NCBI RefSeq assembly: GCF_006874585.1
Contig: NZ_CP029761.1
Location: 1,747,001-1,811,000 of the forward strand
Direction of reading: 5' to 3'
DNA length: 64,000 nt
DNA from: Sphingomonas sp. IC081
GTDB lineage: Bacteria > Pseudomonadota > Alphaproteobacteria > Sphingomonadales > Sphingomonadaceae
The first letter of the stretch is position 1, and every line of letters begins with the position of its first letter. Of the stretch, positions 34,821-44,428 are shown in pieces. The position numbers were made by a program, and so were the translations under genes. Below the pieces are notes generated by a model. That model was not told the DNA's origin. It saw only the letters and a list, made by a program, of their open reading frames with translations, and ran no database searches.

Positions 34821-35327
34821 TGGTGTAATTTCGGTGCTGGCCATCGGGCTGCATTTTCAGGCGGCCTTGGGTGTAATCTGTAGCGGCTGAACCTCCTCTG
34901 TTGTTGATGTGGCAAGGGCGGCCATGCCCTCGATTTGCATGTAGCGGTGCTGGAGCTGGTATTCGTCGTTCTGCTCGAGGAGGACTGCGCCGACGAGGCG
35001 GATGATGCTGTCCTCGTTCGGGAAGATGCCGACGACATCGGCGCGGCGCTTCACTTCCTTGTTCAGCCTTTCCAGCGGATTGGTGGAGTGAAGCTTGGCC
35101 CGGTGCTGCTCGGGGAAGGTCATGTATGCGAGGACGTCATGCTCGGCATCGTCCATGCACACGCCGAGCTTGGGCCAGCGGGCGCGCAACTGATCAGCGA
35201 CCTGACGCCAGACTTGCGTTGCGGCGGCATGGTCGGGCTGGAGGAAGACCTGGCGGATGGCGGCCGCGACGACAGTGTTCTGGCCCTTGGGTACATAGGC
35301 CAGGGCGTTGCGCATGAAGTGGACACG

Positions 35328-36791
35328 GGGGCTGTTGAAGAATGCCTTCTTTGGTCAACCGACCACGGCGTAGCTGCAGTTGTTTGGTCCGCGATCGGGC
35401 CCATTCAAGATATCGGCGACCAGACGACAGAGCAAAGCAGCGACGAATGCGGCTAGCCGCTTCAGGTTGATTGCTGCTGCGGTGAGGTAGGCTTGGATCT
35501 TCATATTGCTGAGACCACGGCGAACCGCGCGTGCAAGTCCATGCTGGACCTTTGCTTCCCCGTGGATGCCTTCGACCCGCCATCGGTGGCGGGTGTAGAG
35601 TGCTTTATCCCGTTCGTTCCATTGTTCACGTCGGCGTCGGGCTCGCAGCAGCGCCGGATAATCGTCGCCAAGGACTACCGCTTTGTTGGTGCGCCCACCC
35701 GATAAGCACAGGCGTGCAAGATTGCAGCGTCGGCAGTCCTTCGCTCGCGAAGTGAAGAAGCGGCCGTGTTTGATCCTGCGTCCCGCCTTGAGCTTTTTGC
35801 CACGAGGGCATTTCAGGATGTCGTGCTTGGCATCATAGCGGAACCGACGCATTGGGACGGGCGAACGGATTGGTTCCCGCTTGGGTGGTATGACGGCGCT
35901 CGTATCGCGACGTTCCAGCTGGCCGTAGACCTTGGCGTAGGCGTATCCGGCATCGGCCGTGACTATTTCGATATGGGTCCCGATTGTTGCCTCGATCCGA
36001 TCGACCGTCGAGATGAGCTCGTTGCCTTCGTTGATTTCGCCGGTAGTGATTTCGACGTCGATGATCACCCCAGCCACATCGCACACCGCAGTGTGTTGCT
36101 TATATGCGGGCTCAAGTCGCTGATTGCGCCCGGAAGTCGCCATTGTGGCCTCGGGATCGGTGGTGCAGATCTTCTTGTATTTTCCGGTTTTCTTGGTGTT
36201 GCGTTCGGCTTCTTCGGCCGGGTTCTCCGCGCCAACCTTGTCAACCCAGCGGGTCGCGAGAGCTTCCCAGCTGACGTCAGCGCGGATCAACGAAGCGTCG
36301 ATATGGACAACCTCTCCCTTGGCGATCTTGGCTGAGACGCATGCCTCGACCGTGCGCTCAAAAATACGACGAAAGCGCTGTTCGCCCCAACGTTGCCGGA
36401 TGCGGGTCAAGCTCGAGTGATTAGGCAGCCGTTCGGTAAGGCCGAAGCCACAGAACCAGCGGATCGCCACGTTAACCGCCGCCTCACGCATCAGCTTGCG
36501 GTCGTGCACGATGCCGAGGAGGAACCCGGCGAGCATGAGCCGGACCGCGGTTTCCGGCGCTATGCCGGGGCGGCCGTTGTCGGCACAATAGAGATCGGCG
36601 ACGTCATCCGCGAGCCACGAAAGGTCGAGCACCCGCGACACCTTAGCCAGGACGTGATCATCCGGGATTAGATCCCGAAGACTGCCAGCGAAGAACTCGT
36701 ACTGTTCAGGCCGCCGCTCCCCAAGCATTGACGCCTCCCACTGCCGATATTTCGAAGTGAATCACAGCGGCATGGCTTTTTCAACAGCCCC
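35328..36791 (-). mobile_element. IS1182-family insertion sequence
   Basis: Terminal repeats GGGGCTGTTGAA at 35328 and its inverse ending at 36791 are exact for 12 bases. Flanking ACACG at 35323-35327 and 36792-36796 is a 5-base target duplication (4 bases if the ambiguous G is given to the element). It lies within the IS256 transposase gene and carries one intact transposase. This is therefore the younger of the two insertions. Confidence 0.88.
35355..36728 (-). CDS. IS1182-family transposase
   Basis: A 457-residue DDE transposase. The N-terminal DUF772-like region (YEFFAGSLRDLIPDDHVLAK, GRPGIAPETAVRLMLAGFLL, LPNHSSLTRIRQRWGEQRFR) is followed by VHIDASLIRADVSW, VEITTGEINEGNELISTVD, IVTADAGYAYAKVYGQLE, a Cys cluster (CPRGKKLKAG, CRRCNLARLC) and WRVEGIHGEAKVQHGLARAV. 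It appears intact and potentially active. Confidence 0.92.
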   Translation of the reverse strand: MLGERRPEQYEFFAGSLRDLIPDDHVLAKVSRVLDLSWLADDVADLYCADNGRPGIAPETAVRLMLAGFLLGIVHDRKLMREAAVNVAIRWFCGFGLTERLPNHSSLTRIRQRWGEQRFRRIFERTVEACVSAKIAKGEVVHIDASLIRADVSWEALATRWVDKVGAENPAEEAERNTKKTGKYKKICTTDPEATMATSGRNQRLEPAYKQHTAVCDVAGVIIDVEITTGEINEGNELISTVDRIEATIGTHIEIVTADAGYAYAKVYGQLERRDTSAVIPPKREPIRSPVPMRRFRYDAKHDILKCPRGKKLKAGRRIKHGRFFTSRAKDCRRCNLARLCLSGGRTNKAVVLGDDYPALLRARRRREQWNERDKALYTRHRWRVEGIHGEAKVQHGLARAVRRGLSNMKIQAYLTAAAINLKRLAAFVAALLCRLVADILNGPDRGPNNCSYAVVG

Positions 36792-37692
36792 ACACGGCAG
36801 CGCTGCCAGGTGGCGCTGAGCACGCGGGTGATCGCCGCCTTGAGGCCCTCATGGGCATCGGAGATGACCAGCTTCACGCCGGTCAGGCCGCGGCGGGTAA
36901 GGTCCTTGAGGAAGGTCGACCAGAACGGCTCGGCTTCGGAAGGGCCGATGTGCAGGCCGACGATCTCGCGCTTGCCCTCGGTGTTGACGGCAACGGCGAT
37001 TATCGCGGCAACACTGACGATCCGTCCGCCCTCGCGCACTTTCAGATAGGTGGCATCGAGCCAGAGGTAGGGCCAGTCGCCGGCAAGCGGTCGCTTGAGG
37101 AAGGCGTGAACGCGTTCATCGATGTCCTTGCACAGCTTTGACACCGAGGACTTGGAGATGCCGGTCATGCCCATCGCCTGCACCAGCTCGTCGACGCGCC
37201 GGGTGCTGACCCCGGCGATCCACGCCTCCTGGATCACTGCGACCAGCGCCTTCTCGACAGTCTTGCGCGGCTCCAGGAAGCCGGGAAAGTAGGCGCCGGT
37301 CCGCAGCTTGGGGATCTTGAGGTTGAGCGTGCCGAGCCGGGTATCGAGGCTGCGGTCGCGATAGCCATTGCGCCAGGTCGTGCGTTCGCCCGATCGTTCA
37401 TGGCGGCCTGCGCCGACCAGGCCATCGACATCGGCCTCCATAATGATCTGCAGCACGCTCTCGGCGATTGTGCGCAGGAAATCTGTGTCTCCGGTCTTCG
37501 CCATCAGTTCGGCAAGCGGTAATCTGTCGTCGGTCATCGGGATCAACTCCTCGGTGGGCGTGTGAAGTGTGGTAACTCCACCTTACCGATGAGCCCGGTG
37601 GCCACCGAGTTCGAAATCGCATGGGGTGGGGCATGCCCCACACCATGCGATCACCTCAATCTACACCGGAAATTACACCACGAGCGCGGACG

Positions 37693-38283
37693 CTAACGGT
37701 CCTCGACCTGCCTGCGCTTCGCCGACGACAGCTTGACGCCGCTATAGGCCTGACCGCCGCCGGGCGGGGGCAGCGGGGCCTTGCCGCGTGCCAGAAGGTC
37801 ACGGTTGTACCGGCGGCGCTGCTCGGATACGCAGGCCGCCGACACGCCGAGACGCAGCTGGATTTCGATGCCTTTGAAGCCCTTCTTCAACGCGTAGCGC
37901 AGCCGCTCGATACCTTCGGCCGTCAGGCGGCCATGCTGGTCGCGCTCCGCAGGGCGGTATCCGCGCCGGACGCACAGGGCCATCGTCACCACGTTGCAGG
38001 CGCTGGCTTCGCAGACGCCGAAATGCTTGCCGATCGCGCTGAACGACCAGTTTTCGATCTCGCGCAGCCTGATGGCTTCCTCAACGGCTTCGCCTTGGAG
38101 GCGCGGCTTCGGCGCGGGATTTTTATGGGTGGTCTTCAGGCCGAGCTTGTGGGCCTTGACCTGAAGGGCATGCACGCTCCGGCCCGGCAGCCGCCGCGCG
38201 ACATTGTGCCCTTCGGTCGGATAATAGGCGCGCAGCGCAGCGATTTCCTGCGCCGTCCATGGCGCGGATCTGGGGATTGTCAT
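37693..38283 (-). CDS. DNA-binding HTH-like protein of unknown family
   Basis: A 196-residue protein starting MTIPRSAPWTAQEIAALRAY, a Myb/SANT-like opening (RLPGRSVHALQVKAHKLGLK), followed by an HTH-like block (NWSFSAIGKHFGVCEASACN) and a C-terminal HTH-like segment (KKGFKGIEIQLRLGVSAACV). It is a plausible multi-HTH regulator. The stop lies only 12 bases outside the IS256 right end, so the C-terminus is close to native or just trimmed. The ATG at 38283 was preferred to 38325. Confidence 0.66.
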   Translation of the reverse strand: MTIPRSAPWTAQEIAALRAYYPTEGHNVARRLPGRSVHALQVKAHKLGLKTTHKNPAPKPRLQGEAVEEAIRLREIENWSFSAIGKHFGVCEASACNVVTMALCVRRGYRPAERDQHGRLTAEGIERLRYALKKGFKGIEIQLRLGVSAACVSEQRRRYNRDLLARGKAPLPPPGGGQAYSGVKLSSAKRRQVEDR

Positions 38284-38364
38284 GGGAAAAGCCTCCGGGA
38301 AAAGGGGGGCCTGTCCCGCGGACACTCGGCCGTGATGGTCCGGGGTCCATTTGAACAGGCCTGC

Positions 38365-38410
38365 CTACTCCCTCCCCCTTCTCTCCCGCCGGACTGTCAC
38401 CATTCGAAAG
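38365..38410. repeat. Gene-end/spacer repeat, copy 2
   Basis: This matches 34101-34145: CCCTCCCCCTTCTCTCCC, then CTGTCACCATTCGAAAG. Here the Phe-Glu-Trp-stop is the genuine C-terminus of the gene at 38397-39092. Confidence 0.65.
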
Positions 38411-39092
38411 AGGGCAGCCGGTCGGTCGCGGAGGCATCGCGGTCCAGGATCAGATAGTCGCACCCCTGTTCCCGCGCGAATGTCAGCACGGCGAGGAGGT
38501 CGCCTGGAATCGCGGACCGGACGCCGAACGACGACGGCGTGGCGCAAATCACCCAGCCATAATGGGTATCGGCAATGCTGACGGGGCGGTCGGATGGTTC
38601 GCATGTCATCCACTCGTCGATCGTCAGGGTCGTCGTCCATGAAACGTGGGACGACGACAATGCGATATAGTTTCCGATCTCCAGACGCTCGGGATCGTAG
38701 CCGAGGTCCGGATCGATCCATTCCATGCGGCTGAGAAGCTGGTCCTCGGGATGAAGGTTGAAATAGTCGCGCACGACGATGGCATCCTCGATTCGGGTGG
38801 GATCGCGGCTGTCGTTGATCTCGCCCCATTGCGCCCGGCAGAAGACCGCGACCTGGTTCATCAAGCCCTTGCGACTGACGGCGGCGAGGACAGTTGTTCC
38901 ATGGCCATGGCCGATGGTGGCGAGATAGACAGGGATGGACCAGGGAACCGGGGTCCGGTCGATACGTTCGATCGCGGCGTCGAGATCGGCTATGATCTCC
39001 GCCCTGTCGGCGGGTACTTCGCAATCGGTGGCAAGGGCCACCCTGGCGCGCTCGAGCAGCGCGCGATGCGCGGTTAGCGTATGATATGTCAT
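38397..39092 (-). CDS. Hypothetical protein
   Basis: A 231-residue protein, MTYHTLTAHRALLERARVAL..., with a helical start, YLATIGHGHGTTVLAAVSRK, EIGNYIALSSSHVSWTTTLT and ADTHYGWVICATPSSF, ending SFEW. It looks like an alpha/beta plasmid protein. No family assignment is claimed. It precedes the last gene unit before the giant methyltransferase-helicase in the same direction. Confidence 0.62.
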   Translation of the reverse strand: MTYHTLTAHRALLERARVALATDCEVPADRAEIIADLDAAIERIDRTPVPWSIPVYLATIGHGHGTTVLAAVSRKGLMNQVAVFCRAQWGEINDSRDPTRIEDAIVVRDYFNLHPEDQLLSRMEWIDPDLGYDPERLEIGNYIALSSSHVSWTTTLTIDEWMTCEPSDRPVSIADTHYGWVICATPSSFGVRSAIPGDLLAVLTFAREQGCDYLILDRDASATDRLPSFEW

Positions 39093-39163
39093 GGCGATAT
39101 CCTTCAATGTGCGGGCGGAAGGCGGCGGTCGCGGATCGGCTGCGCGGCGCCGTGCGGATAGGC

Positions 39164-42100
39164 TCAGGCCGCTTGCGGCACCGGCGTGCCATCGTGGTTT
39201 TCGGATTCCGCCGAGGACGCTGCATCGTCGTTCCCCGGTTCGAATTCCCCCTTGGTATTCGCCAGCTCGGCCTCAAGTTCGGCGAGTTCGTTAAGCTTCT
39301 CGTCGAGCAAGGCAGCGTCGGGGAATATCTGCCCCAGGCGCGCCTCGAAGGCCGGGAGGCGGCGTTCATTGGCTTCAAGGCTGGCTCTGACGGCGGCGAG
39401 GTCGGTGTCGAGATCGCGGATGGAAGACTCTATCCGGCCAATCGCCGTGCCCGGCCGCGTCTTTTCGGTAACCTCGAATTCGGAGTGCTCGCCGTGGTGC
39501 TGCACCGCGATCACGGTGCAGAGGTAGCGCCTTCCATCGGTGTTCAGGGCCTCGTAGCCGGAGAGTTCCAGGCCGATGCCGTTGAAGGTGCCCAGCGTCC
39601 AGCGAACCTCCGTGCGGCCCTTCCGCATCCGGTGCGCATATCCGAGGAGCCGTTCGCCGGCGGCTTTGCGATCGGTGATCATCGTGCCGTCGCAATCGAA
39701 CAGAATCTCATCTGCCTTCGCGGGAACACGACGTGCAAGATCGGCCTCCAGTCTGGCGATCTGCTTGTGGCAGTCCTCGATCTCGCGCGTCGTTCGCGTG
39801 ATGGTCCTGCGAATATTATACTGGTCGTCGGTATGGGCATCCCGCAGGCGCAGGAGCCGTGCGACCTCGGCGTCGAGCCCGGCCTTTTTCGTCAGCCGGT
39901 CGTCTCCGGATGCGAGAGCCTTGGCCAGCGCGAACTGGTTGACGTTGGAGCTGACGTCCTCGATCCGGCGGATCGAGCGGTCGCCCGACATGGCCATGTT
40001 GATGAAGCGTGCCTTGCGCTCGAGCATCTGCCAGTTGGTCGCATCCATCGAGCCGCTGGTCGCGTAGCCGTAAAGCTCGATTTCGTCATTCTGGTTGCCC
40101 TGCCGCTCGATCCGCCCTTCCCGCTGCTCGATATCGGACGGCAGCCAGGGCACATCCAGATGGTGCAAGGCTTTGAGGCGCTGCTGCGCGTTGACCCCGG
40201 TTCCCATGGTCGCCGTGGACCCCAGGACGAACCGCTTGCGCCCCTGGTTGAGGTCGTTGAACAGGCGCTGCTTCGCGCTGTTCTTCTTGTAATGCTGCAT
40301 GAACGCGATCTGGTCGGCGGGAATACCCATCGCGACGAGGCGATCACGGATCCAGACATAGGCGGAAAAGCCGCGCGTTTCGAGCGCGGCCTCGGTGCCG
40401 AGATCAGAGAAGATCATCTGCACGGCACCGGGGAGCGGATAGGGTTTCCCGGTCTCGGGATCGATGTAGCGATGGTCGGCCGTCTCTTCCCAGATGCGGT
40501 AGGCGTTCTCGATCAGGAGATTGAGCTTGTTGCCCTCCTCGTCGCCCATCATCGGGTCGACGAAACGCAGGTCGATCGCCGAGTGGCGGCCATCGGTGAT
40601 CACCGACAGGAGGATGTCGTCGCCCTTTTGCGGGCGCCCGCTGCGATTCTCGATGGCCTTGATGCGCTGGGCGAGCACGCGCTGATAGGCTTTGAACGGC
40701 GCGCCCGATTTGGCGACGATGATCTGCCGCTTTCCACCCTTGACGGTGGGCAACCGAACATATTGCCGCAGGTCGTCCTTGAGCACGACGTCGGCGACGG
40801 AGCGGTACATCGCCATCAGGTCGGCGACGTTGACGAATTCGCAGAAGCGGGTGACCGGCTTGTAGCTGCCGCTAGGCTGCAATTCGAGTTCGGTGCGTGT
40901 GTCCCCGAACGCGGCCGCCCAGGCGTCGAACTCGTGCAGGCCCTTGGCGTATAGCTCGTCGGGCTGCATGAAACGCTGCAGCGTATACATCTCGCCCAGC
41001 GTGTTGGTGATCGGAGTACCGGAAGAGAGGATCAGTTCGCGTCCGGGATTGGTCCCGGCGAGATATCGGCTCTTCACGAAGAGGTCCCAGGCACGCTGCG
41101 AGCCGACCGGATCCACACCCTTCAAGTCGCCGAGATTGGTCGCGAAGGTCAGCTTGCGGAACTGCTGGGCCTCATCGACGACAATCTGGTCGATACCAAT
41201 CTCGCCAATATGGACGAGGTCATCCTTACGGGACTGGAGGTTCTCCAGCCGTTGCTTGAGTCCCTCTTTCAGGCGTTCGACGCGCTTGCGCGAGACGCGG
41301 TCCTGGCTGTCGATGCCGGTGATCAGCACCTCGTAGCTGTCGAGCTGGTGCTCGATAAGCTTCTTCTCGAACGATGACGGCGTGGGCACGAACTTGAATG
41401 CATCGTGCGTGATGATGATCGCATCCCAATTGCCCGTCGTCGCCCGCGCCAGGAACCGCTGTCGCTTTTCCTTCACGAAGTTCGTGTCGTCGGCGACCAG
41501 GATGCGCGCGGTCGGATAAAGCATCAGGAACTCGCGCGCAATCTGCGCGAGGCAATGGTTGGGCACCGTGATCATCGGCTTGTTGGCCAGGCCGAGGCGG
41601 CGCTGCTCCATCACGGCGGCACACAGGCTGAAGGTTTTGCCCGCCCCGACCGAATGGGCGACATAGGTCGAACCCGAAGCGATGATCCGCCAGACGACGC
41701 GCTTCTGGTGATCGCGCATCCGGATCGTGGTCGATGCGCCCGGCAGCTTCAAATGCTGGCCGTTGAAGCTCCGGGGCACGAGATTGTTGTAGGCGTCGTT
41801 GTAAATGCGCACGAGCCGGTCGGCGCGTTCGCTGTCCTGCCAGACCCAGGTCTCGAAAGTCGACTTGATCTTCGCAAGCTTCTCTTTCGCGGCTTCGGTA
41901 TCCGTGACGTTGAGTTCGCGGCGCTCTGAACCGTCCGGTTCGCGGTGTACGTCGTAGATCTTGGGAATGTGGGAATTGAGCGCATCTTCGAGCAGGTCCG
42001 CGGCGCCGCGGCGCGCCGTGCCCCAGGTCGAGGTCGAACTGACGTGCCCTGCGAACGGAGCCTTGTCGACCGTCCAGCTGGCAAGCTCCACGGTATGCAG

Positions 42101-44308
42101 GATCCGGGTCTCGACCTCCATGATTTCGAGGATGAACGCCTCGATGACGTCCACCGGAATCCAGGGGGCGCCGAGGCGCGCGGTGATCTCGCTCGGCTTG
42201 AGATCGACCGGCTGGACAGCCTCGAGCGCGGTTGCGACGGCGAGGAATCGTGGATCGGTCTCGGCCTTCTCGCGCGCCAGGGCGAGCTTGGTGCGGACCG
42301 GACCCGAAAGAACTTCGTCGGCCGTGACCCAGTGATCGAAATGCGGTGTGCTGCGGATGGGGTCGAGAGAGATATCACCCGCAAGATCGGCGAGCGCCTC
42401 GGCCTCGGTGACGCCGAGCATGCCGGCGATCAGGGGGACGTCGACGCGGCCGCGCTCATGGAGTGAGAGCGCAAGTGCATCCTGCGCCGAGTGGATTTCA
42501 TGGGTTACCGGCGGCTTGACGACGCGCTCGGTGAAGATCGGACCGGGCGTGCCGGCATCGCTTGCCTCGTCATAGGTCTCGATCGAAGCCACCAGCCAAA
42601 CGTCCGGGTCGTCGAGGAAAGGCTGAAGGTTCGGGCGGCGCTGATATTCCTTCTCGGCCCCTGTCTCCGGATCGGTACGAATGCTGGTGATGGTGCGGTT
42701 GATCGGCCCATATTTCTTGGCGAATTGCCGGTAGTGGTTGAGCAGCGTCTCCTGAAGTGCGGCATAGGGCCGGTCATTGAGCTGCGCGCGCAGGATCGCG
42801 CGGACCGTATCGCGGATTGGGATGAGGGCCTTGATGATGGCGGCGTGCTTGGGAAACAGGCCGGTGCCGCCGCGGCCGGATTTGACGCCGACGACGGTCG
42901 AGATGCCACCCACGATCTGATGCAGGACGCCGCCAGAAACGAGATAGCTGCCTTCCTTGAACTCGGCTTCGTCGGCGGCGGTGCCGACTTGCACATCCTG
43001 CGTGACTTTGAGCGTGTCGCGCAGCGAGGTCGCGCGCTCGATCGGCTTGCAGGCGCCTGCGTGCTTCGACGCGATCGCGGACAATGTGGCCGCGAGGGCG
43101 ACCGGGAGGTCTACGTCGGGCTCGGCTGCGCAATTATAGTCCATGCCAAACTGCCCGCTTCGCCATTCGTGGCGCCCCAGCACATGATTGGGATGGTCGA
43201 GGAAGTAGCGGTTGATCCGAAGCGGCCCGAAACCTTCGTCGCTGTCGGGGATTTCGGCCAGCTCGATCCAGTTCTGTGTGCGCGGAAGGGCATCGGGGGT
43301 GTGCTTCTGGAAGAGCAGGATATCGACGACGACATCTGTGCCCACCTCTTGTCGCATCGCCTTGCCCGGAAGGCGCACCGCGCCGAGGAAATCGGCAATG
43401 CCGTCGATATGGTGGCGGGCCCTGGGATCGCTCTTGTCGAGCGAATAGCGTGAGGTCACGAACAAGGCGATGCCGCCGGGGCGCAGATGCTCGAGCGATC
43501 TGGCGATGAAATAATCGTGAAGCGATAGGCCAAGCTTCCCGAGCTCGGTCCGGTTCTGGATGGTGAGGTTCGAGAAGGGCGGATTGCCGATTGCGAGGTC
43601 GAAGTCGTCCGGCAGCGATGCCTTGTCGAAATCGACGCAGCGGATGACCTGGTTTGGATAAAGCGCGCTTGCGACCCGCGCGGTGACGGGATCGTTCTCG
43701 ATGCCCACGAACACCGTGTCCTCGGACAGCGCATCCGGCCGGAGCCCCATAAAGAGGCCGCTGCCGCATCCCGGTTCCAGAACCTGCCCGCCGGCAAAGC
43801 CGAGGGTCCGGGTAGCGTCCCACATGGCCCGGATGATGTATTCGGGGGTGTAATGCGCATATTGCGTCGCGCGTTTGAGCGACTGGAGTTCGACATCGGT
43901 CGTCTCGGCGACCAGGGACTGCCCCAGTTCCTCCCAACCCTCGCGGAACTCATGCTCGCGACGGGCAAACATGTTGTTGGCAAGTTCCGACGCGCCGAAG
44001 CCGATGAACCTGGAAATCGCTTCCTGCTCGGCCGGCGATGCAGACCGCTGCTCTCGATCGAGCAGGTTCAGCAGCCTGATCGCCTCGACATTGTCGCGTG
44101 CGCGTTCCTTCCATGAGGGCGCCAGGGTCCGTCCCGCGGCTAAGGAGAAGTCGATAGCTGCCTCGACCGAAGGTCGGGCGGTATCGACGATGGTTGCCGT
44201 AAAGAGTGTCGGCTCCGGATCCACGGGTCCGACTGGCTTGGCTGGTGCGACCGGCTGGTCGAAGTCGAGGCACAGCTGGAGAGCCAGCGCGGATGCACTG
44301 TTTCGCAT
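39164..44308 (-). CDS. Giant N6-methyltransferase-SNF2 helicase fusion (DarB-like antirestriction)
   Basis: A 1714-residue protein. Residues about 150-330 form an N6-adenine methyltransferase: EPGCGSGLFMGLRP (SAM loop), VFVGIENDPVTARVA and the catalytic LAIGNPPFSNLT. Residues about 870-1450 form an SF2/SNF2 helicase: YVAHSVGAGKTFSLCAAVME, MITVPNHCLAQIAREFLML, QIVVDEAQQFRKLTF, LSSGTPITNTLGEMYTLQRF, VLGSTATMGTGVNAQQRLKA, QREGRIERQGNQNDE. The tail is a coiled coil. The architecture matches DarB of phage P1, which protects incoming DNA from type I restriction. The start at 44308 follows AAAGGAAGCATTCC. The same role for an incoming conjugative element is inferred. Confidence 0.85.
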   Translation of the reverse strand: MRNSASALALQLCLDFDQPVAPAKPVGPVDPEPTLFTATIVDTARPSVEAAIDFSLAAGRTLAPSWKERARDNVEAIRLLNLLDREQRSASPAEQEAISRFIGFGASELANNMFARREHEFREGWEELGQSLVAETTDVELQSLKRATQYAHYTPEYIIRAMWDATRTLGFAGGQVLEPGCGSGLFMGLRPDALSEDTVFVGIENDPVTARVASALYPNQVIRCVDFDKASLPDDFDLAIGNPPFSNLTIQNRTELGKLGLSLHDYFIARSLEHLRPGGIALFVTSRYSLDKSDPRARHHIDGIADFLGAVRLPGKAMRQEVGTDVVVDILLFQKHTPDALPRTQNWIELAEIPDSDEGFGPLRINRYFLDHPNHVLGRHEWRSGQFGMDYNCAAEPDVDLPVALAATLSAIASKHAGACKPIERATSLRDTLKVTQDVQVGTAADEAEFKEGSYLVSGGVLHQIVGGISTVVGVKSGRGGTGLFPKHAAIIKALIPIRDTVRAILRAQLNDRPYAALQETLLNHYRQFAKKYGPINRTITSIRTDPETGAEKEYQRRPNLQPFLDDPDVWLVASIETYDEASDAGTPGPIFTERVVKPPVTHEIHSAQDALALSLHERGRVDVPLIAGMLGVTEAEALADLAGDISLDPIRSTPHFDHWVTADEVLSGPVRTKLALAREKAETDPRFLAVATALEAVQPVDLKPSEITARLGAPWIPVDVIEAFILEIMEVETRILHTVELASWTVDKAPFAGHVSSTSTWGTARRGAADLLEDALNSHIPKIYDVHREPDGSERRELNVTDTEAAKEKLAKIKSTFETWVWQDSERADRLVRIYNDAYNNLVPRSFNGQHLKLPGASTTIRMRDHQKRVVWRIIASGSTYVAHSVGAGKTFSLCAAVMEQRRLGLANKPMITVPNHCLAQIAREFLMLYPTARILVADDTNFVKEKRQRFLARATTGNWDAIIITHDAFKFVPTPSSFEKKLIEHQLDSYEVLITGIDSQDRVSRKRVERLKEGLKQRLENLQSRKDDLVHIGEIGIDQIVVDEAQQFRKLTFATNLGDLKGVDPVGSQRAWDLFVKSRYLAGTNPGRELILSSGTPITNTLGEMYTLQRFMQPDELYAKGLHEFDAWAAAFGDTRTELELQPSGSYKPVTRFCEFVNVADLMAMYRSVADVVLKDDLRQYVRLPTVKGGKRQIIVAKSGAPFKAYQRVLAQRIKAIENRSGRPQKGDDILLSVITDGRHSAIDLRFVDPMMGDEEGNKLNLLIENAYRIWEETADHRYIDPETGKPYPLPGAVQMIFSDLGTEAALETRGFSAYVWIRDRLVAMGIPADQIAFMQHYKKNSAKQRLFNDLNQGRKRFVLGSTATMGTGVNAQQRLKALHHLDVPWLPSDIEQREGRIERQGNQNDEIELYGYATSGSMDATNWQMLERKARFINMAMSGDRSIRRIEDVSSNVNQFALAKALASGDDRLTKKAGLDAEVARLLRLRDAHTDDQYNIRRTITRTTREIEDCHKQIARLEADLARRVPAKADEILFDCDGTMITDRKAAGERLLGYAHRMRKGRTEVRWTLGTFNGIGLELSGYEALNTDGRRYLCTVIAVQHHGEHSEFEVTEKTRPGTAIGRIESSIRDLDTDLAAVRASLEANERRLPAFEARLGQIFPDAALLDEKLNELAELEAELANTKGEFEPGNDDAASSAESENHDGTPVPQAA

Positions 44309-44428
44309 GGAATGCTTCCTTTTCGGTGGTCTTGCGGGCACGGCGCGGCGGCCCGGTCGGATGTCAGGCGGGTCGGGTGTCAGGGCGTGGCGCGGAGCCT
44401 CGCGCCGGGCGTCGGGTCCGGCGTTGGT

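Larger units (their letters stand above)
34857..37537 (-). pseudogene. IS256-family transposase, split in two by IS1182
   Basis: The N-terminal piece (37537 down to about 36796) reads MTDDRLPLAELMAKTGDTDF, GERTTWRNGYRDRSLDTRLG, WLDATYLKVREGG and DAHEGLKAAITRVLSATWQR. The C-terminal piece (about 35322 to 34857) reads FMRNALAYVPKGQNTVVAAA, then LHSTNPLERLNKEVKRRADV. Removing the insert and one copy of the 5-base duplication restores ...QRCRVHFMRN... in frame, about 400 residues with the DDE pattern of mutator transposases. It is inactive as it stands. Confidence 0.9.
34821..37681 (-). mobile_element. IS256-family element interrupted by an IS1182-family element
   Basis: Left end TGGTGTAATTTCGGTG at 34821 and inverted right end GTGGTGTAATTTCCGGTG at 37681 define the outer IS. 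Inside is a mutator-type transposase gene split by another element (35328-36791). Without the insert the element would be about 1.4 kb. The flanks do not show the expected 8-9-bp target duplication, so one flank was probably rearranged. Confidence 0.85.

Noticed and set aside
39086..40954. 622-residue plus-strand frame
   Set aside because: Antisense to the helicase C-terminal domain and tail of the DarB-like protein, which has clear helicase motifs on the other strand.
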